Shown here: positions 1 to 8,764 of the stretch, in pieces
How the letters are laid out: every line of letters begins with the position of its first letter
Numbering within the stretch: the first letter of the stretch is position 1
NCBI RefSeq assembly: GCF_900111145.1
Contig: NZ_FOIR01000001.1
Span: 7,501-71,500, forward strand
Length of the DNA: 64,000 bases
Source of the DNA: Roseivirga pacifica
GTDB taxonomy: Bacteria; Bacteroidota; Bacteroidia; Cytophagales; Cyclobacteriaceae
Reading direction: 5' to 3'
The notes under the pieces: generated by a model
What the model was told of the DNA's origin: nothing
Seen by the model: only the letters and a program-made list of their open reading frames with translations
Database searches by the model: none
Translations under genes and position numbers: made by a program

Positions 1-139
1 CAATAGCACACAAAAGCACACCTTTATCTATGGCATTGGTGGCAGCTTCTAATAGGCTAGCACCAACATCCTCCCCAATTAAATTTCCATCTAAGGAAAG
101 CGTAAGTATTCCTTCTGTTACTGTCGACTTGAATTCCAT
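1..139 (-). CDS. STAS-domain protein (anti-sigma factor antagonist type), N-terminal part
   Basis: The window edge cuts this gene; 46 codons are visible, read from an ATG at 139. The residues show the opening of a STAS domain: a beta strand, then LSLDGNLIGEDVGASLLEA, then the hydrophobic strand VLLCAI just before where the phosphorylatable Ser region would follow. STAS proteins are small cytoplasmic partner-switching regulators. The gene starts 5 bases after the Fur stop codon, so it is probably co-transcribed with it. Whether it has the Ser needed for phospho-regulation lies outside the window. The family call rests on a short fragment. Confidence 0.6.
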   Translation of the reverse strand, partial: MEFKSTVTEGILTLSLDGNLIGEDVGASLLEAATNAIDKGVLLCAI

Positions 140-144
140 AGGGG

Positions 145-597
145 TTACTTTGAGGACTCGCCCTTCTTTTTTGCAAAGAAGTAAAGTGTGTGGTGCATAA
201 TTTCTATATCGAACATCTCTTCCAAAGTGTTTTTTATATTCTGAATCCGAGGGTCACAGAATTCTTTTACTTCGGAAGAGTCGACCATAAGAATGTGGTC
301 GTGTTGTTTAAAGCCGTATGACTTTTCGTATTGTGCGATGTTTTTACCAAACTGGTGCTTGGTAACCAAATCGCATTCCACTAATAGATCGAGTGTATTA
401 TATACTGTTGCACGAGAAACACGATAGTTTTTGTTCTTCATGCTGATGTAGAGCGATTCTACATCAAAATGACCATCGCGTGTGTAGATCTCCTCTAAGA
501 TCGCAAAGCGTTCGGGGGTTTTCCTCAGCGCCTTGTTTTCCAAATAAGCCGTGAAAATCTTTTTTACTTCCTCAAAAACACCTGCGTTTAGTGGCAT
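145..597 (-). CDS. Fur family transcriptional repressor
   Basis: A metal- or peroxide-responsive DNA-binding repressor of the Fur/PerR/Zur superfamily. The N-terminal winged helix contains [16 protein letters not shown] and [14 protein letters not shown], the latter being the recognition helix. The C-terminal dimerisation part carries [15 protein letters not shown], which matches the regulatory metal site region. The CxxC pairs that hold structural zinc in many Fur proteins are absent; only isolated Cys residues remain. ATG at 597 is preferred over an in-frame TTG at 603, because it is the ordinary start and sits a short leader after a -7 box at 616-623. It lies between rel and the STAS gene on the same strand. 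The metal specificity cannot be told from sequence. Confidence 0.88.
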   Translation of the reverse strand: MPLNAGVFEEVKKIFTAYLENKALRKTPERFAILEEIYTRDGHFDVESLYISMKNKNYRVSRATVYNTLDLLVECDLVTKHQFGKNIAQYEKSYGFKQHDHILMVDSSEVKEFCDPRIQNIKNTLEEMFDIEIMHHTLYFFAKKKGESSK

Positions 598-615
598 GCT
601 CAATCAATTAGGTTG

Positions 616-623
616 CAAATATA
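616..623 (-). promoter_or_regulatory. Candidate -7 box TATATTTG for fur
   Basis: Read on the minus strand this is TATATTTG, a full match to the Bacteroidota -7 consensus TAnnTTTG, ending about 19 bases before the fur ATG. No good -33 TTTG is present at the usual 19-base distance. It would let fur be expressed apart from rel, which ends 15 bases upstream. Confidence 0.5.
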
Positions 624-637
624 ATACTTTGTTGATA

Positions 638-2857
638 CTAAGAGTCATCGCGAGATTCAAAGCGTGTAACACGCATTACCCCGGTTACCTTTTCGAGCTG
701 CGCTATGAGCTCATCAAGGTGCTTAGTATTGTTAATGTACAACTTAATCTGACCGTCAAAAATTCCCGTTTCGGTATCAATACTAATAGACTGCATATTC
801 ACCTTAAGCTCATTAGATATAATGCTGGTAACATCGCGCATTAAACCTACTCTATCGGTACCAATAATTCTAAGGCCAGCCAAAAATGCATTCTGTTGTT
901 TTGAAAGCCATTTAGCCTTTACAATACGATTACCATGATTAGAAAGTAACTCCGGTGCATTTGGACAAGTAGTTCGGTGAATTTTTATTCCTTCATTAAT
1001 GGTTACAAAGCCAAAAACATCATCGCCAGGAATTGGATTGCAGCAACGGGCGTACCGATAATCAATCACATCCATATTCTCTCCAATGAGCAGAATATCC
1101 TTTCCTGTCTCCTTAATTTTACTAAAGTCATCAGAAAAAGCTGTGCTGTTAGCTGCTGGTTTTACGGTTTTACTCTTTTTGGTTTTGAAGTCTTTGTACT
1201 TCTTAATCTCTGTTGAATCGATTACACCTTTACCTACCTTGTAATAAAAGTCTGTAACCGTTTTCTCCTCGAAGAAAGCACGCAGTTGATTTGCCACATC
1301 GCTATCGAAAGGCACCTTCATTTGTTTTAGCTTTCGCTGCACAATTTCCTTTCCATCGGCAGCCGCCTGCTTTTTAGCTTCTTTGAGTGTGTCTTTAATT
1401 TTCGACTTGGCCTTAGATGTAACCACCAAGCGCAACCAATCTTCATTTGGTTTTTGTTTGTTGGAAGTTAAAATCTCTACCTGATCGCCATTTCTTAATT
1501 TATAATTGAGAGGAACCAGCCTATTATTCACTTTGGCGCCTAAGCACTTTGCTCCTACCTCTGTATGTATATCAAATGCAAAGTCTAAAGAAGTCGCTCC
1601 TACGGGCAAAATCTTCAAATCGCCTTTTGGCGTAAATACAAAAACCTCTTCATTAAATAGATTAGCGCGGAAGTCATCCACAAACTCTATGGCCGTAGTG
1701 TCGTTTTGCTCCAGCATATCCCGCACTTTCTGGATCCAAACCTCTAGGCCCGACTCTTGCGTTGGAGTCATTCCATCCTTGTATTTCCAGTGAGCTGCAT
1801 AGCCTTTCTCCGCAATATCGTCCATACGCTTGGTACGGATTTGCACCTCTACCCATTTCCCCTTCCGGCTCATTACGGTAGTATGCAACGATTCGTAACC
1901 ATTGGCCTTTGGTGTACTCACCCAATCTCTTAGCCTATCGGGGTTTGGCGTATAGAAATCGGTCACTATAGAATAAACTTGCCAGCAAGCCGCCTTTTCA
2001 TGGTCGTAGTCTGTATCAATAATTATTCTTACTGCGAACAAATCGTAAACCTGTTCAAAAGGAATGTCCTGTTTGCGCATTTTATTCCATATAGAATAAA
2101 TGGACTTTGGCCTGCCCTTTACCTCGTAACGTAAACCCGACTTATTGATTTCTTCTAAAATCGGATTCATGAAGCTCTTAATAAAGCGGGCTCGCGAAGA
2201 TTTACTCTCGGCAATTTTAGCAACAATATCAGCGTAGGTTTCTGGCTCCGTATACTTCAACCACAAATCCTCCAATTCAGATTTAATGGCATACAAACCC
2301 AAACGGTGCGCAAGTGGCGCATACAAATAAATTGTTTCCGAAATAATTTTAAGCTGCTTGTGCCGAGGCATCGAACCGAGGGTTCGCATGTTGTGCAGTC
2401 TATCAGCTAGCTTAATCAATATTACCCTTACATCGTCTGACAGGGTAAGGAGCATTTTTCGAAAGTTTTCAGCCTGTTGCGAACTACCATGTTCGAACAC
2501 ACCAGAGATCTTGGTAAGCCCATCTATAATTTTGGCCACCTTGGGACCAAAATCTTGTTCAATTTCCTCAAGCTCGATTTCGGTATCTTCCACAACATCA
2601 TGCAAAAGGGCTGCTACTATTGATGTTGTACCGAGTCCGATTTCATCAACACAAATTTCGGCAACAGCTATAGGATGGTAGATATATGGTTCGCCCGACT
2701 TTCTACGCATTTCTTTATGCGCTTCGAGCGAGGTGTTAAATGCCTTTTTTATTTGTTTGGCATCATCACCTTTAAGGAAGGGTTTGGCTTTTCTGAGCAG
2801 TTTCCGATACCTCCTAATGATCTCTTTTCTTTCTTCTTCTAAATCGACTGCTATCAT
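638..2857 (-). CDS. Bifunctional (p)ppGpp synthetase/hydrolase (Rel/SpoT)
   Basis: A cytoplasmic stringent-response enzyme that makes and degrades (p)ppGpp. The domains in order are: HD hydrolase with His61, the HD pair at 86-87 and the ED pair at 90-91 all intact; synthetase around residues 245-360 with STPKANGYESLHTTV and VEVQIRT; TGS around 410-470; a conserved-cysteine region with RYARCCNPIPGDD near 625; and a C-terminal ACT domain. At 739 residues it has the normal long-RSH length. Both catalytic halves look functional, so it is probably the bifunctional Rel type rather than a one-way RelA. It starts at ATG 2857. fur and the STAS gene follow on the same strand. Confidence 0.96.
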   Translation of the reverse strand: MIAVDLEEERKEIIRRYRKLLRKAKPFLKGDDAKQIKKAFNTSLEAHKEMRRKSGEPYIYHPIAVAEICVDEIGLGTTSIVAALLHDVVEDTEIELEEIEQDFGPKVAKIIDGLTKISGVFEHGSSQQAENFRKMLLTLSDDVRVILIKLADRLHNMRTLGSMPRHKQLKIISETIYLYAPLAHRLGLYAIKSELEDLWLKYTEPETYADIVAKIAESKSSRARFIKSFMNPILEEINKSGLRYEVKGRPKSIYSIWNKMRKQDIPFEQVYDLFAVRIIIDTDYDHEKAACWQVYSIVTDFYTPNPDRLRDWVSTPKANGYESLHTTVMSRKGKWVEVQIRTKRMDDIAEKGYAAHWKYKDGMTPTQESGLEVWIQKVRDMLEQNDTTAIEFVDDFRANLFNEEVFVFTPKGDLKILPVGATSLDFAFDIHTEVGAKCLGAKVNNRLVPLNYKLRNGDQVEILTSNKQKPNEDWLRLVVTSKAKSKIKDTLKEAKKQAAADGKEIVQRKLKQMKVPFDSDVANQLRAFFEEKTVTDFYYKVGKGVIDSTEIKKYKDFKTKKSKTVKPAANSTAFSDDFSKIKETGKDILLIGENMDVIDYRYARCCNPIPGDDVFGFVTINEGIKIHRTTCPNAPELLSNHGNRIVKAKWLSKQQNAFLAGLRIIGTDRVGLMRDVTSIISNELKVNMQSISIDTETGIFDGQIKLYINNTKHLDELIAQLEKVTGVMRVTRFESRDDS

Positions 2858-2913
2858 TTCTTAAAATTAGGTAGAAATTTTTTCAAGTTTCAGAAAAATT
2901 TCTTGCAAAGTGT

Positions 2914-2944
2914 ATTGTTTAGAAAACTTATTCATATACCTTTG
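2914..2944 (+). promoter_or_regulatory. Promoter of tRNA-Leu
   Basis: ATTG (2914-2917), then exactly 19 bases, then TACCTTTG (2937-2944). This fits the Bacteroidota housekeeping promoter TTTG-N19-TAnnTTTG with one mismatch in the -33 box. Transcription would start near 2951, some 15 bases before the mature tRNA. Confidence 0.75.
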
Positions 2945-2965
2945 CAGTCCATTTCAAACACATGA

Positions 2966-3047
2966 GCGGATGTGGCGAAATTGGTAGACGCACTAGACTT
3001 AGGATCTAGCGCCTCCGGGCATGGGGGTTCGAGTCCCTCCATCCGCA
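2966..3047 (+). tRNA. tRNA-Leu (anticodon UAG)
   Basis: The acceptor stem GCGGATG pairs with CATCCGC (3040-3046), with discriminator A at 3047. The anticodon stem CTAGA/TCTAG encloses the loop CTTAGGA with anticodon TAG at 3000-3002. The D arm (GGCGAAATTGGTAGACGC) and T arm (GGGTTCGAGTCCC) are standard. The long variable arm is the class II form expected of tRNA-Leu. The terminal CCA is not encoded. Confidence 0.97.
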
Positions 3048-3054
3048 CAAATTG

Positions 3055-3084
3055 AACCCTCAGTCGTAAGATATGAGGGTTTTT
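3055..3084 (+). terminator. Terminator after tRNA-Leu
   Basis: An 8-bp stem, AACCCTCA (3055-3062) with TGAGGGTT (3074-3081), followed by a T-rich run. It lies between the tRNA and the trigger factor gene. Confidence 0.75.
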
Positions 3085-3112
3085 ATTTATGTCATCATAA
3101 ACAGTTAGTAAA

Positions 3113-4438
3113 GTGGATATCACGTTAGACAAAAAAGATTCGAATGTCGCTTCAATTAAAATTAAATTAAACGAAGCTGATTATCAATCGAAAGTAGACG
3201 AAAAAATCAAGGATTACAGCAAGAAGGCGCAAATCAAAGGATTTCGTCCGGGCAAAGTCCCTACAGGTGTAATCAAAAAAATGTACGGCAAGTCTATCTT
3301 GGTTGAAGAAATCAACCACTTGGTAGGTCACAAGCTTCAGGACTACATTAGAGATAACGAATTGAAGATTCTAGGTGAGCCAATCCCTGACCAACAGAGC
3401 TTCGAGAATATTGACTGGGAAAACGCAAAGGAATTTGAGTTTGACTACAATATTGGCTTGGTAGACGACTTCAAAGTTGATCTTTCGAAAAAAGTTAAAG
3501 TAACTAACTACAACATTGAAGCTGACCAAAAAGTATTGGACGAAACTTTAGATAACGTTCGTACGCAATTTGGAGAAATGACAAACCCAGAAGTTAGCGA
3601 AGAAGGCGACATTATCTTTGGCGCATTTAAGCAAGGCGACTTCACTCACGATACTACTGTAGACTTAAACGACCTTAATAAAACCAATGCCAAGAAATTT
3701 ATTGGCAAAAAGAAAGGTGACGAGATTAAGGTTGACCTATCTAAACTTTACAAAGAAGCTTCTAAGCAAGCAGCTCAATTAGGTAAAACTGAAGACGAGC
3801 TTGAAGGCCTAGACATGAACTTTGTTTTTGAAGTAAAGAATGTAAACCGAAGAGTACTTGCTGAAGTAAACCAAGCCCTTTTCGACAAAACATTTGGCGA
3901 AGGTGTAGTTTCTTCTGAAGAAGAATTCATGGCGAAAATCACTGATACTATTGGTGAAAACTATGCGCGTGAAACCAATGCTTGGTTGAACAAAACCATC
4001 CAGGATGAGCTAATCAAAAACACTGAAATTTCTCTTCCGGACGAATTCTTGAAAGAATGGTTAAAGCTTTCTGGCGAAGGCAAAGTAACTGATGCTGACA
4101 TTGAGAAGGAATACGACATTTATGCTGACCAGCTTAGATGGAACCTTATCTCGAACGAAATTGCTAAGGAAAACGAAATTAAGCCTGAGCACGAAGACAT
4201 TAAAGAGGCAACTCGCAAAATGATCGAAGCGCAGTTTATGGGCTCTGGCATGGGCCAGTTTGTTGATCAAATGGATGCATTTGTAGACAACTACCTACAA
4301 GGTGAAAATGGCCAGAACTACATGAAGATGGCAGAGCAGGTTCAAGTTGAAAAAGTACTTGAGTTTGTAAAAGAGAAAATCGAGATCAAATCTAAGAAAG
4401 TGAGCCTCGATAAATTCAAAGAAATCGTTGAGAACTAA
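3113..4438 (+). CDS. tig: Trigger factor (ribosome-associated chaperone)
   Basis: Trigger factor docks at the ribosome exit tunnel and shields nascent chains. The N-terminal ribosome-binding domain carries the signature loop GFRPGKVP at residues 43-50. The middle region matches the position of the FKBP-type domain but is strongly diverged, and the C-terminal half is the charged helical chaperone arm. Its 441 residues are normal for the family. The start is GTG at 3113; no upstream ATG keeps the frame. It is followed by its own terminator and then clpP-clpX, the common tig-clpP-clpX order that links folding with proteolysis. Confidence 0.94.
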   Translation: MDITLDKKDSNVASIKIKLNEADYQSKVDEKIKDYSKKAQIKGFRPGKVPTGVIKKMYGKSILVEEINHLVGHKLQDYIRDNELKILGEPIPDQQSFENIDWENAKEFEFDYNIGLVDDFKVDLSKKVKVTNYNIEADQKVLDETLDNVRTQFGEMTNPEVSEEGDIIFGAFKQGDFTHDTTVDLNDLNKTNAKKFIGKKKGDEIKVDLSKLYKEASKQAAQLGKTEDELEGLDMNFVFEVKNVNRRVLAEVNQALFDKTFGEGVVSSEEEFMAKITDTIGENYARETNAWLNKTIQDELIKNTEISLPDEFLKEWLKLSGEGKVTDADIEKEYDIYADQLRWNLISNEIAKENEIKPEHEDIKEATRKMIEAQFMGSGMGQFVDQMDAFVDNYLQGENGQNYMKMAEQVQVEKVLEFVKEKIEIKSKKVSLDKFKEIVEN

Positions 4439-4463
4439 TCAACCATACAAGATGTTAAAAAGA

Positions 4464-4490
4464 AGTCCTTTGGCAGAAGGGCTTTTTTTT
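4464..4490 (+). terminator. Terminator of tig
   Basis: AGTCCTT (4464-4470) pairs with AAGGGCT (4477-4483, one G-U pair) around a 6-base loop, followed by at least eight T. It overlaps the clpP promoter boxes. Confidence 0.85.
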
Positions 4491-4498
4491 TAATTTTG
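4469..4498 (+). promoter_or_regulatory. Promoter of clpP, nested in the tig terminator
   Basis: TTTG (4469-4472), 18 bases, then TAATTTTG (4491-4498): both Bacteroidota promoter boxes match the consensus. The -33 box lies in the terminator stem-loop and the -7 box directly follows its T run. Transcription would begin near 4505, giving a leader of about 18 bases before the clpP ATG. Confidence 0.7.
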
Positions 4499-4522
4499 TT
4501 AGGCTAAAGTTGTCAGAAACGA

Positions 4523-5191
4523 ATGATTAATAAAGACGAATTCAGAAAATACGCTATTCACAATCAAGGAGTTAGCGGAACATCAGTAGACAAATACGCA
4601 TCGTATATCGAAAACATGACGCGCTCGGTAATTGAAGAGCGTCCTACTCGATTTGCAGAGATTGATGTATTCTCAAGACTTATTATGGACCGTATCATCT
4701 TTTTAGGGATGGGGGTTGATGATAATATTGCGAACATCATTACAGCGCAGTTGTTGTTCTTAGAGTCGGTTGACCCGAACAGAGACATTGTAATGTACAT
4801 TAACAGCCCAGGCGGGTCTGTTTACGCGGGTTTAGGCATGTACGACACCATGCATTTTGTTAAGCCAGATGTGGCTACAATTTGTACTGGTTTGGCAGCA
4901 TCTATGGGCGCTGTACTACTTGCTGGCGGTGCTGAAAATAAAAGAAGTGCACTACAACACTCTAGAATCATGATCCACCAACCGATGAGTGGCATGCAGG
5001 GTCAGGCTTCTGATATGGAGATATCTTTGAAGCAGACGCTAGAAGTGAAAAAAGATTTGTATAATATACTATCGAAACATTCAGGACAAACCTATAATAA
5101 GATCGAAAAGGACAGTGATAGGGACTACTGGATGAGAGCTGAAGAAGCAAAAGCATACGGCCTTATTGACGAGGTCTTGATAAGAAAATAA
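4523..5191 (+). CDS. clpP: ATP-dependent Clp protease proteolytic subunit
   Basis: The serine protease chamber of the Clp machine, which degrades substrates unfolded by ClpX or by the ClpC encoded at the far end of this window. The catalytic Ser127 (GLAASMGAV) and His152 (RIMIHQP) are present, and the Asp lies in the DSDRDYWM segment. The oligomerisation motif [11 protein letters not shown] is intact. The N-terminal part is slightly long compared with the mature E. coli enzyme, consistent with a cleaved propeptide. clpX starts 4 bases after its stop, so the two are co-transcribed from the promoter at 4469-4498. Confidence 0.97.
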   Translation: MINKDEFRKYAIHNQGVSGTSVDKYASYIENMTRSVIEERPTRFAEIDVFSRLIMDRIIFLGMGVDDNIANIITAQLLFLESVDPNRDIVMYINSPGGSVYAGLGMYDTMHFVKPDVATICTGLAASMGAVLLAGGAENKRSALQHSRIMIHQPMSGMQGQASDMEISLKQTLEVKKDLYNILSKHSGQTYNKIEKDSDRDYWMRAEEAKAYGLIDEVLIRK

Positions 5192-5195
5192 AACT

Positions 5196-6422
5196 ATGGC
5201 AGAGGTTACCTGTTCATTTTGCGGCCGAAATAAAAAGGATGTAGACCTGATGATATCAGGAATTCATGCGCATATCTGTAATCATTGTATTACACAGGCC
5301 AATCAAATTCTATCGGAAGAAATGAAAACTAAGACATCGGAAGATGCTCCTAAATTCAACTTGATAAAACCGATAGAAATGAAAAAGTATCTTGACCAAT
5401 ATGTAGTTGGGCAAGATGAAGCGAAAAAGGTAATCTCCGTTTCGGTTTACAATCACTACAAGCGTTTGATCCAAAAATCGACCGATGATGACATTGTGAT
5501 TGAGAAATCGAACATCATTATGATTGGTGAGACAGGAACCGGTAAGACTTATATAGCACGTACGCTAGCTAAGATCTTGCAGGTTCCTTTCTGCATTGCC
5601 GATGCCACAGTACTTACCGAGGCAGGCTATGTGGGTGAAGATGTAGAAAGTATACTTACTCGCCTATTGCAGGCGGCCAATTACGATGTAGAGGCTGCAG
5701 AACGTGGCATTATCTACATTGACGAAATCGATAAAATTGCCCGCAAATCGGACAACCCATCCATTACACGTGACGTGAGTGGTGAAGGTGTTCAGCAGGC
5801 ATTACTTAAACTATTGGAAGGCACATCTGTAAATGTTCCTCCACAAGGCGGAAGAAAGCACCCTGACCAGAAAATGATTTCTGTAAACACGCAGAACATT
5901 CTGTTTGTATGTGGTGGCGCTTTCGATGGCATTGCCAGAAACATTGCCAACCGACTGAACACACAACCACTAGGTTTTGCTGCAACCAAAGACACCGTAG
6001 AGGAAATTGACAGAGACAATCTGCACCAATACGTAAATGCTCAGGATTTGAAAAACTTCGGTTTGATTCCAGAACTAATTGGTCGTTTACCGGTTGTAAC
6101 TCACCTAAACCCGCTTAACGCAGAAATTCTTAAGAGCATTCTTACCAAACCTAAAAATGCACTTACTAAGCAGTATCAAAAGCTTTTCGATATGGAAGAC
6201 ATAGAGCTGAGCTTTGAAGATGATGCGCTTCAGTACATTGTAGAAAAGGCCCTGGAGTTTAAGCTTGGTGCTCGTGGATTGAGATCGATTTGCGAAGCGA
6301 TTATGACAGACGCAATGTTCGAGCTTCCATCTGATGCGAACACTAAGACCTTGAGCATAGATTACAACTATGCGAAAGAGAAATTCGAGAAATCGAAGTT
6401 TAAGAAGCTGAAGGTGGCGTAG
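5196..6422 (+). CDS. clpX: Clp protease ATP-binding subunit ClpX
   Basis: An AAA+ unfoldase that recognises substrates and feeds them to ClpP. The N-terminal zinc-binding domain has the four Cys at 6, 9, 28 and 31 (CSFC and CNHC). Walker A is GETGTGKT (111-118), Walker B is [11 protein letters not shown], and the sensor region and C-terminal domain ([12 protein letters not shown]) are complete. The length of 408 residues is usual. It is the last gene of the clpP-clpX unit, which ends at the hairpin at 6442-6477. Confidence 0.97.
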   Translation: MAEVTCSFCGRNKKDVDLMISGIHAHICNHCITQANQILSEEMKTKTSEDAPKFNLIKPIEMKKYLDQYVVGQDEAKKVISVSVYNHYKRLIQKSTDDDIVIEKSNIIMIGETGTGKTYIARTLAKILQVPFCIADATVLTEAGYVGEDVESILTRLLQAANYDVEAAERGIIYIDEIDKIARKSDNPSITRDVSGEGVQQALLKLLEGTSVNVPPQGGRKHPDQKMISVNTQNILFVCGGAFDGIARNIANRLNTQPLGFAATKDTVEEIDRDNLHQYVNAQDLKNFGLIPELIGRLPVVTHLNPLNAEILKSILTKPKNALTKQYQKLFDMEDIELSFEDDALQYIVEKALEFKLGARGLRSICEAIMTDAMFELPSDANTKTLSIDYNYAKEKFEKSKFKKLKVA

Positions 6423-6441
6423 ACCAGAAAGACTTAAAATG

Positions 6442-6477
6442 AAAGACGGATAGATTCATTTCTCTCCGTCTTTTTTT
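6442..6477 (+). terminator. Terminator of clpPX
   Basis: The 9-bp stem AAAGACGGA (6442-6450) with TCCGTCTTT (6465-6473) is followed by a T run. The convergent PTPS gene ends just beyond it at 6483. Confidence 0.88.
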
Positions 6478-6482
6478 ATGCC

Positions 6483-6899
6483 TTACCCAAAATACTCTAC
6501 GTAGTTTCGTGGGGTTTCGTAAAGCTTAAGCGAGTGTAGTTCGCCAGTTTCTGATATTTTTTTGATTTTAGGCGCTAAGATTTTCCATATCTCCATCACC
6601 AAAATCTCACAGCTTGCCATTTTCCCTTCAAGGAAGTCAACATCCATGTTCAGGTTTTTGTGGTCAAGCTTATCGATTACCTCTCTGCGGATTAGTGTAG
6701 AAAGTTGCTTGAGGTCAATAACGAACCCAGTTTCAGGGTTTGGTTCCCCTTTTACAGTAGTTATAAGCTCGAAATTATGCCCATGCCAGTTGGCATTTGC
6801 ACAAGGCCCGAACACCTCTACATTCTTCTCCAAGCTCCAATTCGGGTTATACAATTTATGAGCAGCGTTAAAATGCTCTTTTCGACTTACATAGACCAT
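6483..6899 (-). CDS. 6-pyruvoyl-tetrahydropterin synthase / QueD family protein
   Basis: A zinc enzyme of the PTPS fold acting on 7,8-dihydroneopterin triphosphate. In bacteria it usually makes 6-carboxy-tetrahydropterin for queuosine or other deazapurines. Counting from ATG 6899, zinc ligands His14, His39 and His41 (HFNAAHKL, NWHGHNF) and the catalytic-type Cys33 (FGPCANANWHGH) are visible, with LDHKNLN and a closing YETPRNYVEY. The NPNW...CANANWHGH form resembles the PTPS branch as much as classical QueD, so the exact product is open. ATG 6899 is chosen over the upstream TTG at 6923, because that TTG overlaps the -7 box at 6921-6928. No other deazapurine gene is adjacent. Confidence 0.88.
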   Translation of the reverse strand: MVYVSRKEHFNAAHKLYNPNWSLEKNVEVFGPCANANWHGHNFELITTVKGEPNPETGFVIDLKQLSTLIRREVIDKLDHKNLNMDVDFLEGKMASCEILVMEIWKILAPKIKKISETGELHSLKLYETPRNYVEYFG

Positions 6900-6920
6900 A
6901 ACTGACCTTAAATTTGGGTG

Positions 6921-6928
6921 CAAATATA
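6921..6928 (-). promoter_or_regulatory. Candidate -7 box TATATTTG for the PTPS/QueD gene
   Basis: A minus-strand TATATTTG 22 bases before the chosen ATG at 6899. It matches TAnnTTTG; the -33 position is poor. It also rules out the upstream TTG as start. Confidence 0.5.
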
Positions 6929-6941
6929 ATGGCTAAATCTT

Positions 6942-6949
6942 TAACTTTG
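6942..6949 (+). promoter_or_regulatory. Candidate -7 box TAACTTTG for hldD
   Basis: A plus-strand TAACTTTG ending 19 bases before the hldD ATG. Together with the minus-strand box at 6921-6928 it makes a compact divergent promoter in a 69-base intergenic stretch. Confidence 0.5.
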
Positions 6950-6968
6950 GCATTCAACAAAGAACATC

Positions 6969-7934
6969 ATGATAGTAGTAACAGGTGCAGCAGGATTTAT
7001 AGGAAGTTGTTTGGTAAGCAAGCTGAACGATGAAGGCTACAAAGACATAGTGGTTGTTGATCATTTCGACAACGAAGAGAAAAATAAAAACCTAGTTGGC
7101 AAGTCGATTAAGGAAAGAGTAGACCGCGACAACTTTATCGATTGGCTTGACGAGGTGCAGGACAAGGTGGAGTTTATCTTTCATTTAGGCGCTAGAACAA
7201 ATACCGCAGAGTTTGATGCGGAATTGCTAGCCAAGCTTAATACCGACTACACCAAAGCGGTATGGCAAAAATGTATTGCTTATCAGATTCCATTGGTGTA
7301 CGCCTCTTCGGCTGCTACTTATGGTTTAGGTGAATATGGCTATGTGGATGATCATAGCAAGATTGAGCACCTTATCCCGCTTAACCCTTATGGAGACTCA
7401 AAGAATGAATTTGACAAGTGGGCGCTAAAGCAGGAAGAAACACCTTTCTTCTGGGCGGGTCTCAAATTCTTTAATGTTTACGGACCAAACGAATACCACA
7501 AAGGCAGAATGGCTTCGGTAATTATGCACGCTTTTAACCAAATAAAAGCAACTGATGGCATGAAGCTCTTCAGGTCGCACAACCCTGAGTTTAAAGATGG
7601 CGAGCAAATGCGCGACTTTGTATATGTAAAGGATGTGGTGAATGTTTGCATGTTTTTAATGAACCACAGAAAAGACTCCGCGATTTATAACCTTGGAAGT
7701 GGTAAGGCGAGAACTTTCCTAGACCTAGTTCGTGCTACATTCAAAGCCATGGATAAAGAAGAACAAATCTCTTTTATTGATACTCCGGCCGATATCAGAG
7801 ACAAGTATCAGTACTTTACTGAAGCCGACATGAGCAAGCTAAAATCGATTGGTTACGAGACTCCTTTTACCTCATTGGAAGAAGGTGTAACTGATTATGT
7901 AAAGAATTACCTGATTGAAGGAAAGTATTACTAA
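6969..7934 (+). CDS. hldD: ADP-L-glycero-D-manno-heptose 6-epimerase
   Basis: An extended short-chain dehydrogenase fold enzyme that inverts C6 of ADP-D-glycero-D-manno-heptose to give the lipopolysaccharide core precursor. The N-terminal dinucleotide motif is GAAGFIG (6-12). The catalytic YxxxK is Tyr141/Lys145 (NPYGDSK), with a Ser just upstream in YASSAATYG. FFNVYGPNEYHKGRMASV fits the epimerase substrate lobe. The 321 residues are slightly longer than E. coli HldD. It stands alone between divergent and convergent neighbours. A related sugar-nucleotide epimerase is possible but less likely. Confidence 0.9.
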   Translation: MIVVTGAAGFIGSCLVSKLNDEGYKDIVVVDHFDNEEKNKNLVGKSIKERVDRDNFIDWLDEVQDKVEFIFHLGARTNTAEFDAELLAKLNTDYTKAVWQKCIAYQIPLVYASSAATYGLGEYGYVDDHSKIEHLIPLNPYGDSKNEFDKWALKQEETPFFWAGLKFFNVYGPNEYHKGRMASVIMHAFNQIKATDGMKLFRSHNPEFKDGEQMRDFVYVKDVVNVCMFLMNHRKDSAIYNLGSGKARTFLDLVRATFKAMDKEEQISFIDTPADIRDKYQYFTEADMSKLKSIGYETPFTSLEEGVTDYVKNYLIEGKYY

Positions 7935-7943
7935 GACAAGTTT

Positions 7944-7966
7944 TGTGGGGTAGTGATTACCCCACA
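7944..7966. terminator. Hairpin between hldD and the anti-sigma gene
   Basis: A perfect 9-bp stem TGTGGGGTA (7944-7952) with TACCCCACA (7958-7966) and a 5-base loop. Neither side has a strong T run. It lies in the convergent junction and overlaps the last codons of the anti-sigma gene, so it may serve as a weak two-way terminator. Confidence 0.45.
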
Positions 7967-8763
7967 TTTCCAGCTACTTGCATAGCCTCTAATGTAGGAT
8001 TTACGCTACCACCTTTTGGCTCGATGGTCACTGCAAATGTTGCGGCATTGGCAACAGATTTCATTTTCAGCAGGCCTTTAACATCAAAATCGAATACCCC
8101 CATATCCACAGGCTTTCCATCAACAATAGCCCATAGCTGGTATTGTTGCTCTTCGCTTAGCTGTTTCAGGTTTTGAATGCTTAAGAAGGCCTCTTCGGTT
8201 TTTGCATTCCAGTATATACTAGCTGTATAATTATCACCCTCATTAACAGCCCCCATGTTTACACGCTGGAAGTCGCTATTGCCTATTATCTCAATATCAT
8301 CCTCAAGCTGCTCAAGTTTTTGGTTTACCTGATTGTACTGGCTTGCCATTAACTCATTATTGGCTTGCAGTTGAGCAAAGGCATTTTGAGCACTTTGCCA
8401 TTTAGTATGATAATCGTACGCAAGGAAAGATGCGATAGCCGCCAAAGCAATTGAAGCCGCAGCTACATAAGCCCAAACACTGGTTTTAGGCTGCATGGCC
8501 ACTACTTTTGTTTCAGCAGTTGCACCGGCAGGCGCTTCCTTGTCTTCAATTTGGGAAAGTATTGAGGCTCCTAAATCTGAAGGTGGAGTAATTGCTGTCT
8601 CTAAAGCCAAAGCTTCAAGCCCTTCTTCAATGGCATTTAACTCAGCTCTCAGTTCAGGATATTGTGCAAGCATATCCTCCACTCCTCTTCTTTCTTCAGA
8701 AGAGAGTCCATCGAGCGCGTAAGCCTCTAGAATTCCGGACGATATGTACTCTTTAATATCCAA
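7957..8763 (-). CDS. Membrane anti-sigma factor, RskA family
   Basis: Probably holds the adjacent ECF sigma factor inactive at the inner membrane. The cytoplasmic N-terminus (SGILEAYALDGLSSEERRGVE) is the helical sigma-binding domain, without the HxxxCxxC zinc motif of ZAS domains. A single membrane segment follows (VWAYVAAASIALAAIASFLA, about residues 95-115), then a coiled-coil stretch rich in Gln, Asn and Leu. The periplasmic RskA C-terminal domain ends it (YQLWAIVDGKPVDMGVFD). It starts 1 base after the sigma gene stop, the usual sigma/anti-sigma pairing. The signal it senses is unknown. Confidence 0.87.
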   Translation of the reverse strand: MDIKEYISSGILEAYALDGLSSEERRGVEDMLAQYPELRAELNAIEEGLEALALETAITPPSDLGASILSQIEDKEAPAGATAETKVVAMQPKTSVWAYVAAASIALAAIASFLAYDYHTKWQSAQNAFAQLQANNELMASQYNQVNQKLEQLEDDIEIIGNSDFQRVNMGAVNEGDNYTASIYWNAKTEEAFLSIQNLKQLSEEQQYQLWAIVDGKPVDMGVFDFDVKGLLKMKSVANAATFAVTIEPKGGSVNPTLEAMQVAGNVG

Positions 8764-8764
8764 T

